This document shows, piece by piece, positions 26,845-40,253 of a stretch of 64,000 nucleotides of DNA. Origin of the DNA: Brachycybe producta. Lineage: Eukaryota > Arthropoda > Diplopoda > Playtdesmida > Andrognathidae. The first letter of the stretch is position 1. Every line of letters starts with the position of its first letter. The DNA is taken from contig JAUPFP010000042.1 in NCBI GenBank assembly GCA_036925085.1, positions 186,001-250,000 of the forward strand, written 5' to 3'. A program made the translations under genes and the position numbers. Below the pieces are notes generated by a model. That model did no database searches. It saw only the letters and a list, made by a program, of their open reading frames with translations, and had not been told where the DNA came from.

Positions 26845-29800
26845 CAACAATAATTAGAGGTCTAGTAGGCCTACTGTATTGATGCTTGTTTATGAATTTC
26901 CGATTTCAATAAACTTATCACATCTCTACCGATGAAACCTTTTGTTATATCACGTACAGACTACAAGAGTACGTGCAGAAACCCGTGACACACGCAAAAT
27001 AGAAATAATCAGATATATAAAATAATTTGATAGCTTATTTTTTGAAAAAAAAAAATAATTCTGATTTTTGGATTATTTCAAAAAACTTGTGATCTTTTCA
27101 AGACAAAATGTAAAATAAAGACAAGGGTATTATTATCATCCCACTTGTAATACTAAAATAAAAATTGCTGATGCATACGGCCATGAAGTCGACTACGTAC
27201 AACAACAAAAAATGAAACATCTACGGTCTACATCTCGTAATTTAAAATTCAGAGACAAAGGCCATATAAAGAAGAATATAACAAAAACTGCAAAATGTAA
27301 ATTGGTATGAAGCCTACGTTTGCATAAATAGTAAAATTCTCTAAGTAATTGGATGATACGCTCATATCTCAAAGGGTTGTACCTATCTCAAACGATTCCA
27401 TTTCGAATAATTCCATCTCAAACGACGACGATGGTTAGAGGTGGAGGCTAGCTACTAAAGGATTAGAGTATTAACATCCTCCACAACAAGTTTACCAAAC
27501 AATTGGCGACTAGTAGGGCCTTGGAGGAAACTTTTGAAGGCCGAGCATGTCAGAGGCAAAATTAATACATTACAAAAGTAACCGTACTTCTAGCATTGCT
27601 AGCCTCAACCTCCAACCCTTGTCGTCGTTTAAGATGGAATCATTTGAAATGGAATGGCTTGAGATGGAATAAACTATCTCAAGAAACCCTCATAAAAAGT
27701 TTGAAACCTGCTTATTTATGAAAGTGAACGTATTGATGCTACAAAATGCACCAAAACTCTACAAAGTTACCATTCGAAAGTTTTCTTTTCAGTCAGTCAA
27801 GCAAAGAAATGTTTTTTTTTCATCTCTGAATATAGTGCAAAGAGAGAGAGAGAGAGAGATAGAGAGAGAGGAGAGAGAGAGAGAAAGAGAGAGGGAGGAG
27901 AGAGAGAGAAATGACGTAAAAGAATTGTCAGGCTTAATATCAGCAATTTTAGAAAAGTGAAAGGACATGAATTTTGTATTCCCTAATGTAAACGTCAATA
28001 ATAAAAGCGGTTGCCATTCAGCATAGAAATGATTTTCTTAACCAAAAATCCAAAGGGACCACTCCTAAAACGCAATGCTGAAAAATTCTCATGCAAAGAT
28101 AAAAGAAAAACGCTAGAAGTCATAATCATCATCATCATCAGAATAATGCTAAAGAGAAACATCTCACTGGTTCCTCCATACCTAATTCTTCAGGCTACTA
28201 CTGTATATACGAGCGTAATATAAATTGAGAAGAAAAGAAAAACGGCATAAGCAAATTTTTTGCTCATGAATGTCATTAATCCATAATTATGCCTGATAAT
28301 TACGTGGGCGAGGTACAAATCTCTTTGTAATGTCACCAGTCGTAAATTACAGAAGTTGCAAAACCATCTTCGTATTAATATACGAGGATTTTCACTCGCT
28401 GGCTGCTTGTAGCTCCATACTTTAGCCTAGTGTTTAAAGCCGTTCGCAAATGAGGGAACCAAATCAGCGAGCAACTAGCAACCAAATCCTGATCACGTGA
28501 CAAGAAAGTGGTTGCTCGCAAACAATGGTTGCTTGTTCTCCCTCTACTGAGCAGAAAGGCAACAGCCACTTAATACTGCAGTCAACTACCAATTTGGTGC
28601 CTGCAAATGCAGCAGTGGCGCTAGTGTAGTGTCACCAACAACAGTTGCTGGACACTGTTGCTGGTTGCAAGCTTGCATTGTTGCCTAATTTGCGTCTGGC
28701 ATAACGGTAATAATACTTGCAATCTCATCTTCAAGAGCCGGCTACAGAAAACTAAAAACAGTAAAAACGGCACATTTTCTAAGAAATCTTATGCATCGAT
28801 TATTTCTTTTTTGTTGTTCTTATAAGAACATTCAATAAACATTCGGCATGTTTTATCAATGTAAATTGGTTTTATCGATTGCCATTTCTAGCAAAAGTAT
28901 AAAACTCCATGCTAAAAAAAAAGTAAATTGCAAAACAAAACGAGAAATAGTTCTTTTGAATCTACCAAGGCCGTACCCAAAATATGCTTCCAACGAATGA
29001 AAACAGTGAAAATAGATGGAATATACACAACACGTTAGCAAACATGCGAATAATGTTTTTGTAGAACATCTGTTGCAAACAACTCAAACATATGTGACTT
29101 TATATTAGAGACGTTTTAAGAAGAAATCTTGGTGTCATTTTTTCTTCTTCTGACAATAGTCCTGTATTCAACAGGAAATAAGAAAAAAATATCAAATACA
29201 AGAAATCGATTTCTCTAGTAATATAGAGTCAGCCTATTGAATGTTTAACAGTTCAAACTGTAGTGTTATATGGACCAAAAACCCTTTGGGTTGAGAGATA
29301 TTCAAATAGTGTATTAATAATCAATACAATTTCCAATATTTACACTTAACAATAATGGAATGAAAACTATTAAAAGTAACTGATACTTTTTACTGAAAAG
29401 CGCATCAGTAGACGTTTCGAAATTAATGTGAATTTGAATTTGAAAAACTTCTCCACAAGCAGCGACGACGGCCTGAGGCAGAGAGGTTCAATAACAGCAT
29501 GCAAAATGCATTGTCAAAACTCAACTGAAATAAGGCGCTGTCTGAGAATTAGGAGCCCCGATTTGATTTTCAAGCGCAAAATGCCCTGCAAACCATTGTA
29601 TCTTCTTAATGAATAATATAGGATTTTTATATAAAAGATTCGAGAACCTTTTAGGATTTGTCCCACCTCTAATTTTTTCTATCACAATTTATTGTAGGTG
29701 AGCCAAATAAACCGACATTGTGAATAGTTAAAACGGTTTTTGCACTTGAAAAGCTCAGCAATGTAATCCATGAATCTTCTCTTAACTTTAAACTCATTTT

Positions 29801-32800
29801 CCCCCACAACATTTTTTTGTGTGCTAATATGAAGTTAAGAGTAGTCACCGCGCTACCCAAATATAATTATATAATTATATTTTATTATTTTTTATTATAT
29901 TATATTATTTTTTATTATATTTTATTATATTATATTATTAGAAGTTGATTTAGGCCAAGAGCCTTCCATCATCTGTTTAAAAATGTTAAGACAAACCTGG
30001 CCGTCTTGCAAGTAAATTATCCCACCCAAGCTCTTGAAAGCATTCGGAACTGTATTGACTCCTAGCCGTTGACAATTTTTTAAAATGAAAGCTAATAGCA
30101 CTACAATGAGGTATTTTAATTTCTGCAATAATTACTATATAATCGCACACAAGAGGTGGCAAAAAATGTACCGACTGTATCCCACAAATTGCCAGAACAA
30201 CACACACACAAGACCAAAAATGTTGCAAGGTGATTTCTTTAAAACAACGCATTTGAAGCAAGTATAGTATTTTTTTTTTACATGTTTTATTAACATAAAA
30301 TATATGTTTGTATTAGCAGAAGCTAGAATACTTTGAAAGTGAATACCTTTACTTATTTCTGGAGATAGAATATCTTGAGTTATCACATATGATATAACGT
30401 AACTGTACATTCTATTATTAATCCATTTATTTACCAATATGACGTCACGTTCATAGACGTATATAGAAGTGACATCATACTGCTTGACAATTCGATGAAT
30501 AACAACAGACTGTGGTAAAATTAGCATAATTGTATGGCTTAAAAGTACTGTTCAGTTGTCACTATCCCAAATGCACCTCTCTCTCTCTCTCTCTCTCTCC
30601 TGTAGTGTGGCTTTACTTATACATTTCATAAGTAATTTATTTTTCCAGCTCTGCCCTTGATATGAGGGATCATCTAAATTTGCAAATGTTGCTGTTAAAT
30701 GTAAATTCGTAAACAGGAGAGCCCACTCATACGCACAGTAGTAGTAGTCAGAGGAATTTCCATAAAACACACACAAAGGAACAATGACTATACAAAATGA
30801 CAAATTGTCATCCAGAGGAATACCAAAGAACAACAGCTCCACTAAACACGACCCCCTCAGATAACTCTACTGTATCTCCCCCCCCCCCCATTGTATAATA
30901 CTAAACCATGAAACGTTATTTAATCTATTTTTTGGTCCCCAACTGATTCTCTAAAATTCGTCACCACCACACACTCAATTCTAGAAATTCCCCCCACCAA
31001 TTCAACTCAGAAAGGGTGACAAAAATATGCTGAAAGAACACATGAAATATATCGGAAGGTGAAATCAGAAAAGATATAAATTCAACAGAATCACAGATTC
31101 GATTAGCCATGAAATCAAGAGAAATAAAACCATTAGTTAAGTGACAGTCATCATCATCATCATCATAATCACGGATGAAAACTTTGAAGAAGAAAAAACA
31201 CACCCTATCTCTGTATAATTATAATGACGTCATTAAACGAATAGCTGTTGTCATTTAGGGGTATTAAAGGTGAGTCATGTCGTCCCATGTCCAATGGGAG
31301 TCATTATTTAAGACCAAAAGGAACCACTGAACCAGGTGACACAATACAAAACATAACCATGAAATCTATTTAAGTGACGCGACATCTTCAATGTCGGTAA
31401 TAGACGTAACGTTTAACAGCGCAAATTTAACTGCACATGTCTACCGCTTTATATCGCGCCGTTCATGTCCATGAACTGAATTAGTGATATCACTAATTTG
31501 GAGTATTTTTGACATGAATGGCGCGGCATAGAGCGGTAGACATGTGCAGTTAAATTTGCGCGTTACATCGACGGCCAGCCTAAAATATTTTATAAAACAG
31601 CTGATTCCAAACTTTAGTTATTCTGCATTTCGATAGCAACATTGCGGAGAAATTGAAATTCTTTTAGAAAGTAAAACAGTAGCTGAATCCCTCAATTGTA
31701 GTATTCATATTATTCATAATAATATCATTTGCTTAAAATTCGGTCATTTTTTAAAGTGACATAAAAAGCTTATTTTAAAATGTCAATATGAAAACACCCT
31801 TTAAGTGACTAAGCTCCTTTCATAGTTTCTAAAAAACTTTAACTATCTCTTAATTTTGCTCCTGAAAGACAAGAATAACCAGAGTGTGAGGAGCGTTTAC
31901 ACTTTAAAACAACTTTAAGACAGAAAAAAAACATAATTTACCTTAAATACGAGCGATCTTGCTTGCAAATAAAATAACTCCACAGTGACGCTGTTTCGTA
32001 ACTGAGAAATTCCCTCCACGAAAAACCTAATTAAATACAAAAAATGTATATAGACACAATCGATGACTTTTAAAAACAAATACTAAATTTAAAAACTGCA
32101 ATTTGAATATTACTTTTTTTTACATAAAAGAATTAGATAAAAGAGTTCAAATAAGTTTGAGCCGATCTATGACGACGATAAAAAAAAAAAATCTATCAAG
32201 TGGTTTATTGAAGAAAAGACAAAAAACGTTTAAGATGCACAAAATCGAAAACGATGCTCAGAGAAAATATAATCGTTGAGAAACATCAACTACACACCGT
32301 CACAATAAGAACGTTACTTTTGTCAGTGTGCAACAAACAGACAGAAAGAAGAGATAGATAAAAAGGTTAAAAAATCAAAAGCAAACTCTTCTCCCTTATT
32401 CTTGTACTTCTCTCAAAAGACATCTTCAAAAACGAAAAGATGATGACGTTGTCATGGAAACATCAAATAAAAGCATTATCTGAACCTCCTCAGAGCTCAT
32501 CTTGTACAACTTACTTGCGAGATCGTAAAAAAAAAGGAAAGGATTCCGAACTTCCAAATGGTCGCACAACCTCTTGTGCCTTTTATAGCTACGATTTTTT
32601 TTTCCATGCGGCAAAAATTGTCATTTTATTTTCTGTTTCCTTGAGATTAAATACGGGGGGGGGGGAGGGAAGAAGCTAAAGAATAATATAAAAACTGCGG
32701 ATAAAACGAAGATCAAGATTCATTACTCTCAACCCCCGCACGAAGTAGAACTCTGCTTGACATGCGTCAAATCAAGTTAACCTGCTGCAATCATTTTATT

Positions 32801-35800
32801 TAGTATGATAACTTAATAAGCATTTTACACTAGCATCATTCATTCTTAAGCCTGGTTCACATATAAAATACGTTTACAAAAATGACGACCGTGTTCGAAT
32901 GTAAACACAAATGCAACTTGTGTTCTCACTGTAAGCTCAAACTTACCGTCACAAAAACTTGTAAAAAAAAAATTAAAAAATCGTTCGTAATTTCTTACAG
33001 GCCTCATTTTTATATCACAATTCGATCCAAATTAACCATTTTCGATTCATCTCAAGCCCATCGTTCCCATAGAAATGTGAACGTTAAATGCAAACGTTGT
33101 CGTAAGACTAGACCAGTATTTTAGTTTGCCGTTTACGTTTAGAAAAACAAACGTAAACTTTAACAACAATGTTTACAGGTGTTCTCAATGGTGACGTTAA
33201 AGGATAGTACACACTTTCACTACTTGGTGGCAAAACAATGTCGCACGACTGTTGCGATACATTGTTGTGGGGCAAAATCGAGAAACACGATACAGTCCTG
33301 AACCAACTTTTCCATGTCCACATCTAAACTCAGTTTCACTCGATCCTTAACGCAGAGAACATGTCCTTTTATGTTTTAGAAAACGTCCATACTTGAAACC
33401 AGAAACTTGTTTCGCAATTGTTGCAATATAGTCCCAAAAAATTGTTTCGCCATAAAGCATCCTAGTGTGTACTAACCCTAAAAAGCTCTATCACACAAGC
33501 TATAAGCTCAATTGCTCATGCTAAGTTACAAATATAATTGTTAGCGTCTCTAAGGTGTGAACCAGGCATTACTCAAAAACGCTGTAGTGTTAAATACTTA
33601 AATACAGTTATCAAGCTCAATCAAATAATTGATGCATGTTAACTTGATTTGATTATACTGTTGCATTAATGTTTGTAGCCTACATTTCTTAGTACTTACT
33701 AATGTTTTGATAAGAATAGACTTGTGGAGCTACACACAAGTCCCATCGGCTCAACGTTCGAATGCAAATTACATTTATTTTAAATGAACTTTCAACTAAG
33801 TCTATCTTTCTTAAATCGGTTAATTACCAATAATAAAAACCGTCTCGTAGATTGATCGTGTACGAAAGTATATATGCGATGAATTACATTTTCCGACACA
33901 AAATAAACAACGACTGAGTTTTCATCCTTTCCGGCGTTCAAAATACTTTTTTTATTGTATTCACTCACTGTATTCAGCACGAAATGTTTAACCGTAGTCG
34001 TATAAACACAAATTATCATCATTAATTCATTTCTATCAGTGAGCAAATAAATAAATGACTTAGTAAATTAAAATTCGTCGACTAAAGTGCAATACTCAAT
34101 TAACTGCCGTAATTATCAATGATAATAGAATGCGGTGAAAAAAAAAGATCTTTTTAATCAGCAGTTACGAAATAATTGGATTAACGGCCATTAACACTAG
34201 TGGAAAAACGTTTCTCCAAATTAAAGGCAAATGCTGTAATTTAACTAATACCCAACACTCAACTCATATATTTATAATTATCCAAAAGTTTTGCACCAGT
34301 TTGTTATTTGAGCTTCTTTTTAAATTTAAAGTGTAAACGCCCCACAAACTCTGGTTAATCTGCATATCAAGAAAAGTTCAATCACTTAAGATTATTTCCT
34401 TTTAATATCTTTTAAAATAAACTATTTAAGTTAGTTTTAAAATAACCAAACTTTGTTTAAAAAAAGTTTATTTTGAAAGCCATTTTTAAAGCCCATTTTA
34501 CACGCGAGGTAACATCGCTGAAAACACGTGTTATTAGTGCTGTGAGCACGCTCAATGCTTTTTTAACAAATATTAAAAATCGACCTATAAAATGTTATTA
34601 ACATTGTTAAAGCCTGTACAAATGTTAATGGCATGTTGCTATTAACTTTTGTCAACATTTGCATTCAGCATTTATTTTTTTTCCATTAACATGTCGTTAA
34701 TATTATTTGTAACTTTGTTAATAGCAGAAATTTTGCAACTGCTCTAGAGGCGGTCCTGATCAAAGGATGTTGATAACAAAACGTTACCAGCAAGTTATTT
34801 CCGTTGTCAACACTGTTAATAACATTCTACTCATGAATCAGTCTACTGCCGACATGCTACTAACATTTTTTGTCAAAAACATTGTTAATAGCATTTTGTT
34901 ATCGACATTTACCAAAATAGTAAAAAAAAAAAAAAATTGATAATTAACATTTTGCTACTAACGATGTTTTTACTATTTATTTGGTGTAAATCCACCTTAA
35001 GTGTTAACGCTGGAATGTAGAATAACCAGAGTTTCAAAATCACCTGTTCATAAAATATTTTAAGGTGGTTTTAAAGCATAAACACCCCTCGAGAAACGTG
35101 AAAGTGTTTTGTAAACTAGAAGGGTCGCTCAATCACTTAAGGAAATTTTATACTGATATATTTTAAAATATATGGCAGTTTTAAAATGATCCAACTTTTT
35201 ATCCGCCAATATTTAAAATTTTTGCCTATGTTTATTTTGATTCATGTGATTCAGCAACTGTTCCAGTTTCTAACATACTTTCAATTTCTTCTTAGTTTTG
35301 CTCTCCAAACGCAGAATACCCAAAGTGGGGAAAAATGAGTCAATATAACTTTAGAAGTAATCGGCTTTCAACTGAAAAAAAAAATATATCGGCCGTAAGT
35401 CTGTAATTTATTCTAACTACTGGTCCAAACATTTTAAACAAGAGAACAACTTTGTTTTCTGTTGGCGAAACAAACAACAATAAAAAACAATTAGCCTATT
35501 TATCATCTTCATTAACGGCCCTGAAAATGTGATACTCCTCCTCCTCCTCCCACATTCGTTCCATCCCAATTACATTAATTAGTATTAAATCCTCCCACAC
35601 ACGCACGCACCTACACATTGCGCCAAGAAAAAATCTCTTCACCAAGCGCCAAACCGTAATAACAAAAAAGAATAAAAAGATGTAAACAGATTTCAACGAA
35701 GCAAAACTAATGAATGAATGTGATTAAGAAATCCAAACAAAAGAAAAAAACTTAACTACTTACTTGACTAAAAAATGCAGAACCAACGGAGCCGCATTGC

Positions 35801-38800
35801 CACACTTACGAGGAAAGTCGTGGTCCAAAACACGATGATCTAAATGTAACCAATTGTAATGTCCTCTGAAAAATGAAAATTTAGCTTGTTATTAGTGAAA
35901 TTTCATTTTAGAAACATGATATAATATACCGGTGTTGGGAAGTAATTTTGACAAAAGTAATTAATTTATAATTAAATTACGTTTTCAAATAATTAATAAT
36001 TTGACAATTACTTTTGAAAGTTTGTAATTAATAATTATAATTAAATTTTCTAATAAAAATGCAATTGCTTTAAATTTTATTTTTAAATTTTTAACGATTT
36101 TTGTTCTCCAAACTACTTGAAACTTTGGTTAACTATTCCTTTCATTTCTCAGTTTAATTATAAAATTTGTAATTGGAATGTAATTCAAATGATTTGAAGA
36201 AAATAAGCAATTGTAATTAATTTCTTTTTTAATTGTAATTAATAAGTTTTTGACTGATGATAATTAAAAACAGTAATTACTTTGAAAAGTAATTATCTCA
36301 ACACTGGTATATGCTTAAAAAGTGATACTAAACGTACGAATCGTCGATGTAAGCCAGACCGAAATATTCTTTCTCTTTGAGACGAAAGTGGGAGGCCACA
36401 ATGTCGAGTAGTTCTCCGGCGTACAGCTTCGGCTAGTTTTTTTGTTTATTTCGTTTCCATTATACAAAAAAATCCAACATTAAAAAACTCATTCTTGATA
36501 AAGTCTGTTCTCTGGTTATATATAATAAATGCGACATGTTTGCAAAATGACAGATACAACACTGTTTAGGTGACACTAATACCTTGTACACAGTCATGAG
36601 CTAAATGAATTCAAATTAAATGTGTTTAGGTGAAGTATACGGAATCCAGTTAAGGACATGAACCAAATAAAAACTGACTTTATTATTAATATTTTAAATA
36701 GAAAATACTAAATCAATATTTTTGTCAATAGTTTATATATTACATTTAAGTATTAACTCAATATTTTCAGAATATTAACTGAATAAATTGAATTCGACAT
36801 ATTGTTTGTTTGCCCTTCACAGGGCTCTGTAGAACACGTTTATTATTTAAATGCATTTAAATTATCACGTGTGTACTAGGTATTATACACCATTAAGTGT
36901 AATACGCGCAATAAATAGAAAATCTAGTTTAACTAAAAATAAAAATGCGTAAAAGATTTTTTTGGAAATTAACATAAAGTCGTATAATTTTAAATGTTTC
37001 TTTAAAAATTCTAAAAAAAATCGTAATACTTTTTGCTTTTTTTTCTAAAATATGTCAAAAAAAAGTTTAAATGCTCTAACATGTCTTTGAAAAGGCCTCA
37101 GAAAGGCACAACTTTCTCCAGACACCTCAAAATGCTTACAAAGTAAAAAATCATCATCAATTATTTTTTAAAATCTTGTAACTTTAAATTACTTCAGCCT
37201 TTAATTAATTATGCCATATATTATGTATTTTTTGGTAATTTTTTATTTGCATAAAACGCCTAATTTCTAAAAACTACTTCTTTTCATAAATGTTTTGGCC
37301 TTAATCTTATTAATATTACCTGGATGAGAATCTCCAACCGTCGCTCGTCTAGGAGAACAACTTGACTTCGACGGCCTTCTGTCATCTGATCCGAAAACAA
37401 ATAAGATCGAAACCAATTTGAAATTCAATTAATCGGAAATAAATAAATAAACAATTTTGAAACGAAACAATTAAATAAACACCGTGGTTACTGAACTCTT
37501 TTTATGTTAAATAAAAAGAATTGCATGTAAAAAAAAAAACAGACGAGAAATCCGAACAAACATAAAGAAAGGAAAATATTTTCTTGCCACAATTTTCCCG
37601 TGAAAGTTATTTTTTACCTTCTCGATGAGAAAAAAAACGCAGGAATTTCTTTTTTTTTTAAAGAGATCTAAAGCATTTTTATTTTGGAGGGTTGTCATCA
37701 ACTGCTTCAGTGTCACACACAAACTATACGAAGAATCAAGAAAAGTTCTCACGATCTGAATGTACCGAGAAAACAGTTTAACACGAAAACGGATAACACA
37801 GACAATCGGATAATACGAAATATACTTTCGGTCCGGTCGCTTAGAAAAGCATGAAAACATTCCGGCCCCTTCTCCACTTCGTGTTAAACGGTTTTCATTG
37901 TATTTTTCTTTTTTCTTTTTTTTTTACTAACTATGATCCAAATCTAAAGCTACTTTTATAAAACAATTTATAGCAAAGAAAATAAGAGGGTTTCAGAAGA
38001 CATACCCTGCATATTTTAATAAGAAACGCCAAAACGTACTAAAAATTAGACTAGGTAAAACTTGTCGTATTTCCACTTCAAACTTATCAAAAATAATCAC
38101 ATATTTTTTTTTAAAAACAACTTTTTAAAACTTTTGCGAATATAAAGTTTCTTTTCAAAGATATCAACCAAAAAAATTGACTCCATTCAGTTCTATATTC
38201 GAGTTTCTGATAGGCTTTGAGTTTTTTTTTTATTGACGGTACTTATAAAACGTGGGAATAAATAAAGTTTCTAAACGTATGTCAAACAACACCGTGACCT
38301 CACTACGATGGTTCCAATGACATAACCTGAAATGATGACCACCTTACTCTCTTAACCAAATATATTTCAGGCTCAGTGTTACGAGCGTACACTAGAGCGG
38401 GGAAGATTTCTAAGTGAAAGCACCCTCAGAAATGGTTCTATTTATGGTAACAGACTAATGGTAGGCCACTTGATGACCTACACTTAAGAACTTTTTTTAT
38501 ATCGGTGATTAGGTTGGGTAACGTTAAATTAAGCTTGTTGTAATGTAAAAAAGTAGGTAACTGAGTGACCAACAGTTCAAGTAGCTATTTGAAAGTGTAG
38601 GTCACCTAGTGACCTATGATTAGCCTGTTCGTTATTTGTGCAAGATTAGTCAACAACGATCTCAACACATACAATAGAAAATAATATAAAGACGGCTTCA
38701 CACGCACGACTTCGTTTTGTCACAAAATGTGGTCGTCATTAGCAGAGGTGTTCACACAAGCCACCATTTTTCCTGCGTCAAAGTGGCGAAAAGTGGTCTC

Positions 38801-40218
38801 GAACCCTGTCACAGGCAGCGACCACAGCCTTTATTGTCGGTGGTGATCAAAGATATACTAGTGTCCCGCACTGACAGAAAGGCATAGTTTGAAATAGCTT
38901 TCTTCTACTCAGTGACGTCAACGAATGGTGTGCGTGAAGCCAGCCTACAGCTAACTTCCTGTAAACACTAAACAGTTAAAAACACTATAGCAAGCTAAGC
39001 TTACAGACTTTACCAGTGAATGTTTCATAATAAATCTTTGAGTGCCTTTGAAAATTCCCTTCCTTACCGTAATTGTACGACCTTAGTCATTGCTTAGTTG
39101 CTCTTAGCATTAGTGACTTTATGAAAATACTAACTAGCAATAAAAGTAATCAACCACCATATTAGAAGCCAAGCTTTCTGAATTTCTGCTTATCCCTTTT
39201 CACAAGCTTGCAATCATTATTTTAGCTATAAAGCTACCCATTCACAATCGGATCAGAACTGGTGGATTTAGACAAGAGATCAAACCCATCATTGACACCG
39301 TATCAATCCAAATCCACCAATCTAGTTACTAGATTTCGACTGGGTGGCTTCCTTACAGGATGCTTTACTGTAGACGTACATTATTTGCAAACGCAATGTA
39401 CGTTTTTTCCAAATGGTTCCGACTAAATACTTGTACAAAACGACTATTTTAAATAATTAATCTTCAAAGACACCCTCTGAAATTTGTAGCTGAAGTACGA
39501 AGTGTCAAATCATTAGAAACGATTCCATTCTTTTGGCAGCTACTTCTACTACATAATATACTACAACCATTACTACTACTAATACTACCATGTAGAAATT
39601 TACTGTACATATATACCATATACTGTACAAATACAAACAACGTTGACACATTTCTCAAGTTATTGCTAACCATTTTCCTACAATCTTATTACTTCAACAA
39701 TTTTTTTTAAACTTTTTTTTATCAATTTCCCTGTCAAATATTTGAAAATGCAAGAACAGTACAGAAAAAGATAAAACGGTCAAAAGCCAAAAACGTAAGA
39801 GAAAGTTTTGTTTTAAATTTAAAAGAAAAATAAGTTTAATGTCCTCTGGTGTATCACTCTTGACTCTTACTTAGATCATCGTCGAATAATTTTATTTCAA
39901 TAACAAATAAGTTTTAAAACCGTGGCGACACTGTGACTCACATTAATCCCCCCTATCTCACTGCAAACAAACAAACAAACAAACAACGACCTTTCTAAAA
40001 GTGTCACACACAGAGAGCGTGTCACAAGCACAACAAGTCTTGTTTCTCTTGAACACAATCCCGCTCACATTACCAGACAATTTGCTGTTGTCATCATCAT
40101 AACCATAATAATCTTAATAAAAGTTTGTGCTTCTTCTTCAAGTAAACTCGGTTCAATCAATCACCTTTAACATTCTATTTTGCACGAACGTTTAAGAAAA
40201 AGTTTGATTGTCTTTTTC

Positions 40219-40253
<35 letters not shown>

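Larger units (their letters stand above)
23213..31941 (-). other. Long FRMD4 intron (8.7 kb) with repeats
   Basis: Contains inverted-repeat elements at 24661-24791, 27364-27684 and 31419-31561. Microsatellites lie at 26757-26848 (AAT), 27839-27912 (GA), 30576-30600 (CT) and an AT-only tract at 29863-29942. A foldback copy is at 31588-31917. A cluster of unexplained minus-strand open frames spans 29.9-31.2 kb. No exon of a known gene was identified inside. Confidence 0.6.

Noticed and set aside
26635..26850. Polyleucine open frame on the minus strand
   Set aside because: Translation of the AAT microsatellite.
27718..27960. Arg-Glu repeat protein on the plus strand
   Set aside because: Translation of the GA microsatellite; flanks have no coding character.
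32882..33124. Cys/Lys-rich 80-codon frame on the plus strand
   Set aside because: Entirely inside an inverted-repeat element, no homology recognised.
39961..39985. Short aaac direct repeats resembling an array
   Set aside because: Simple tandem tetranucleotide repeat; no spacer-repeat structure, and CRISPR arrays are not expected in an animal genome.
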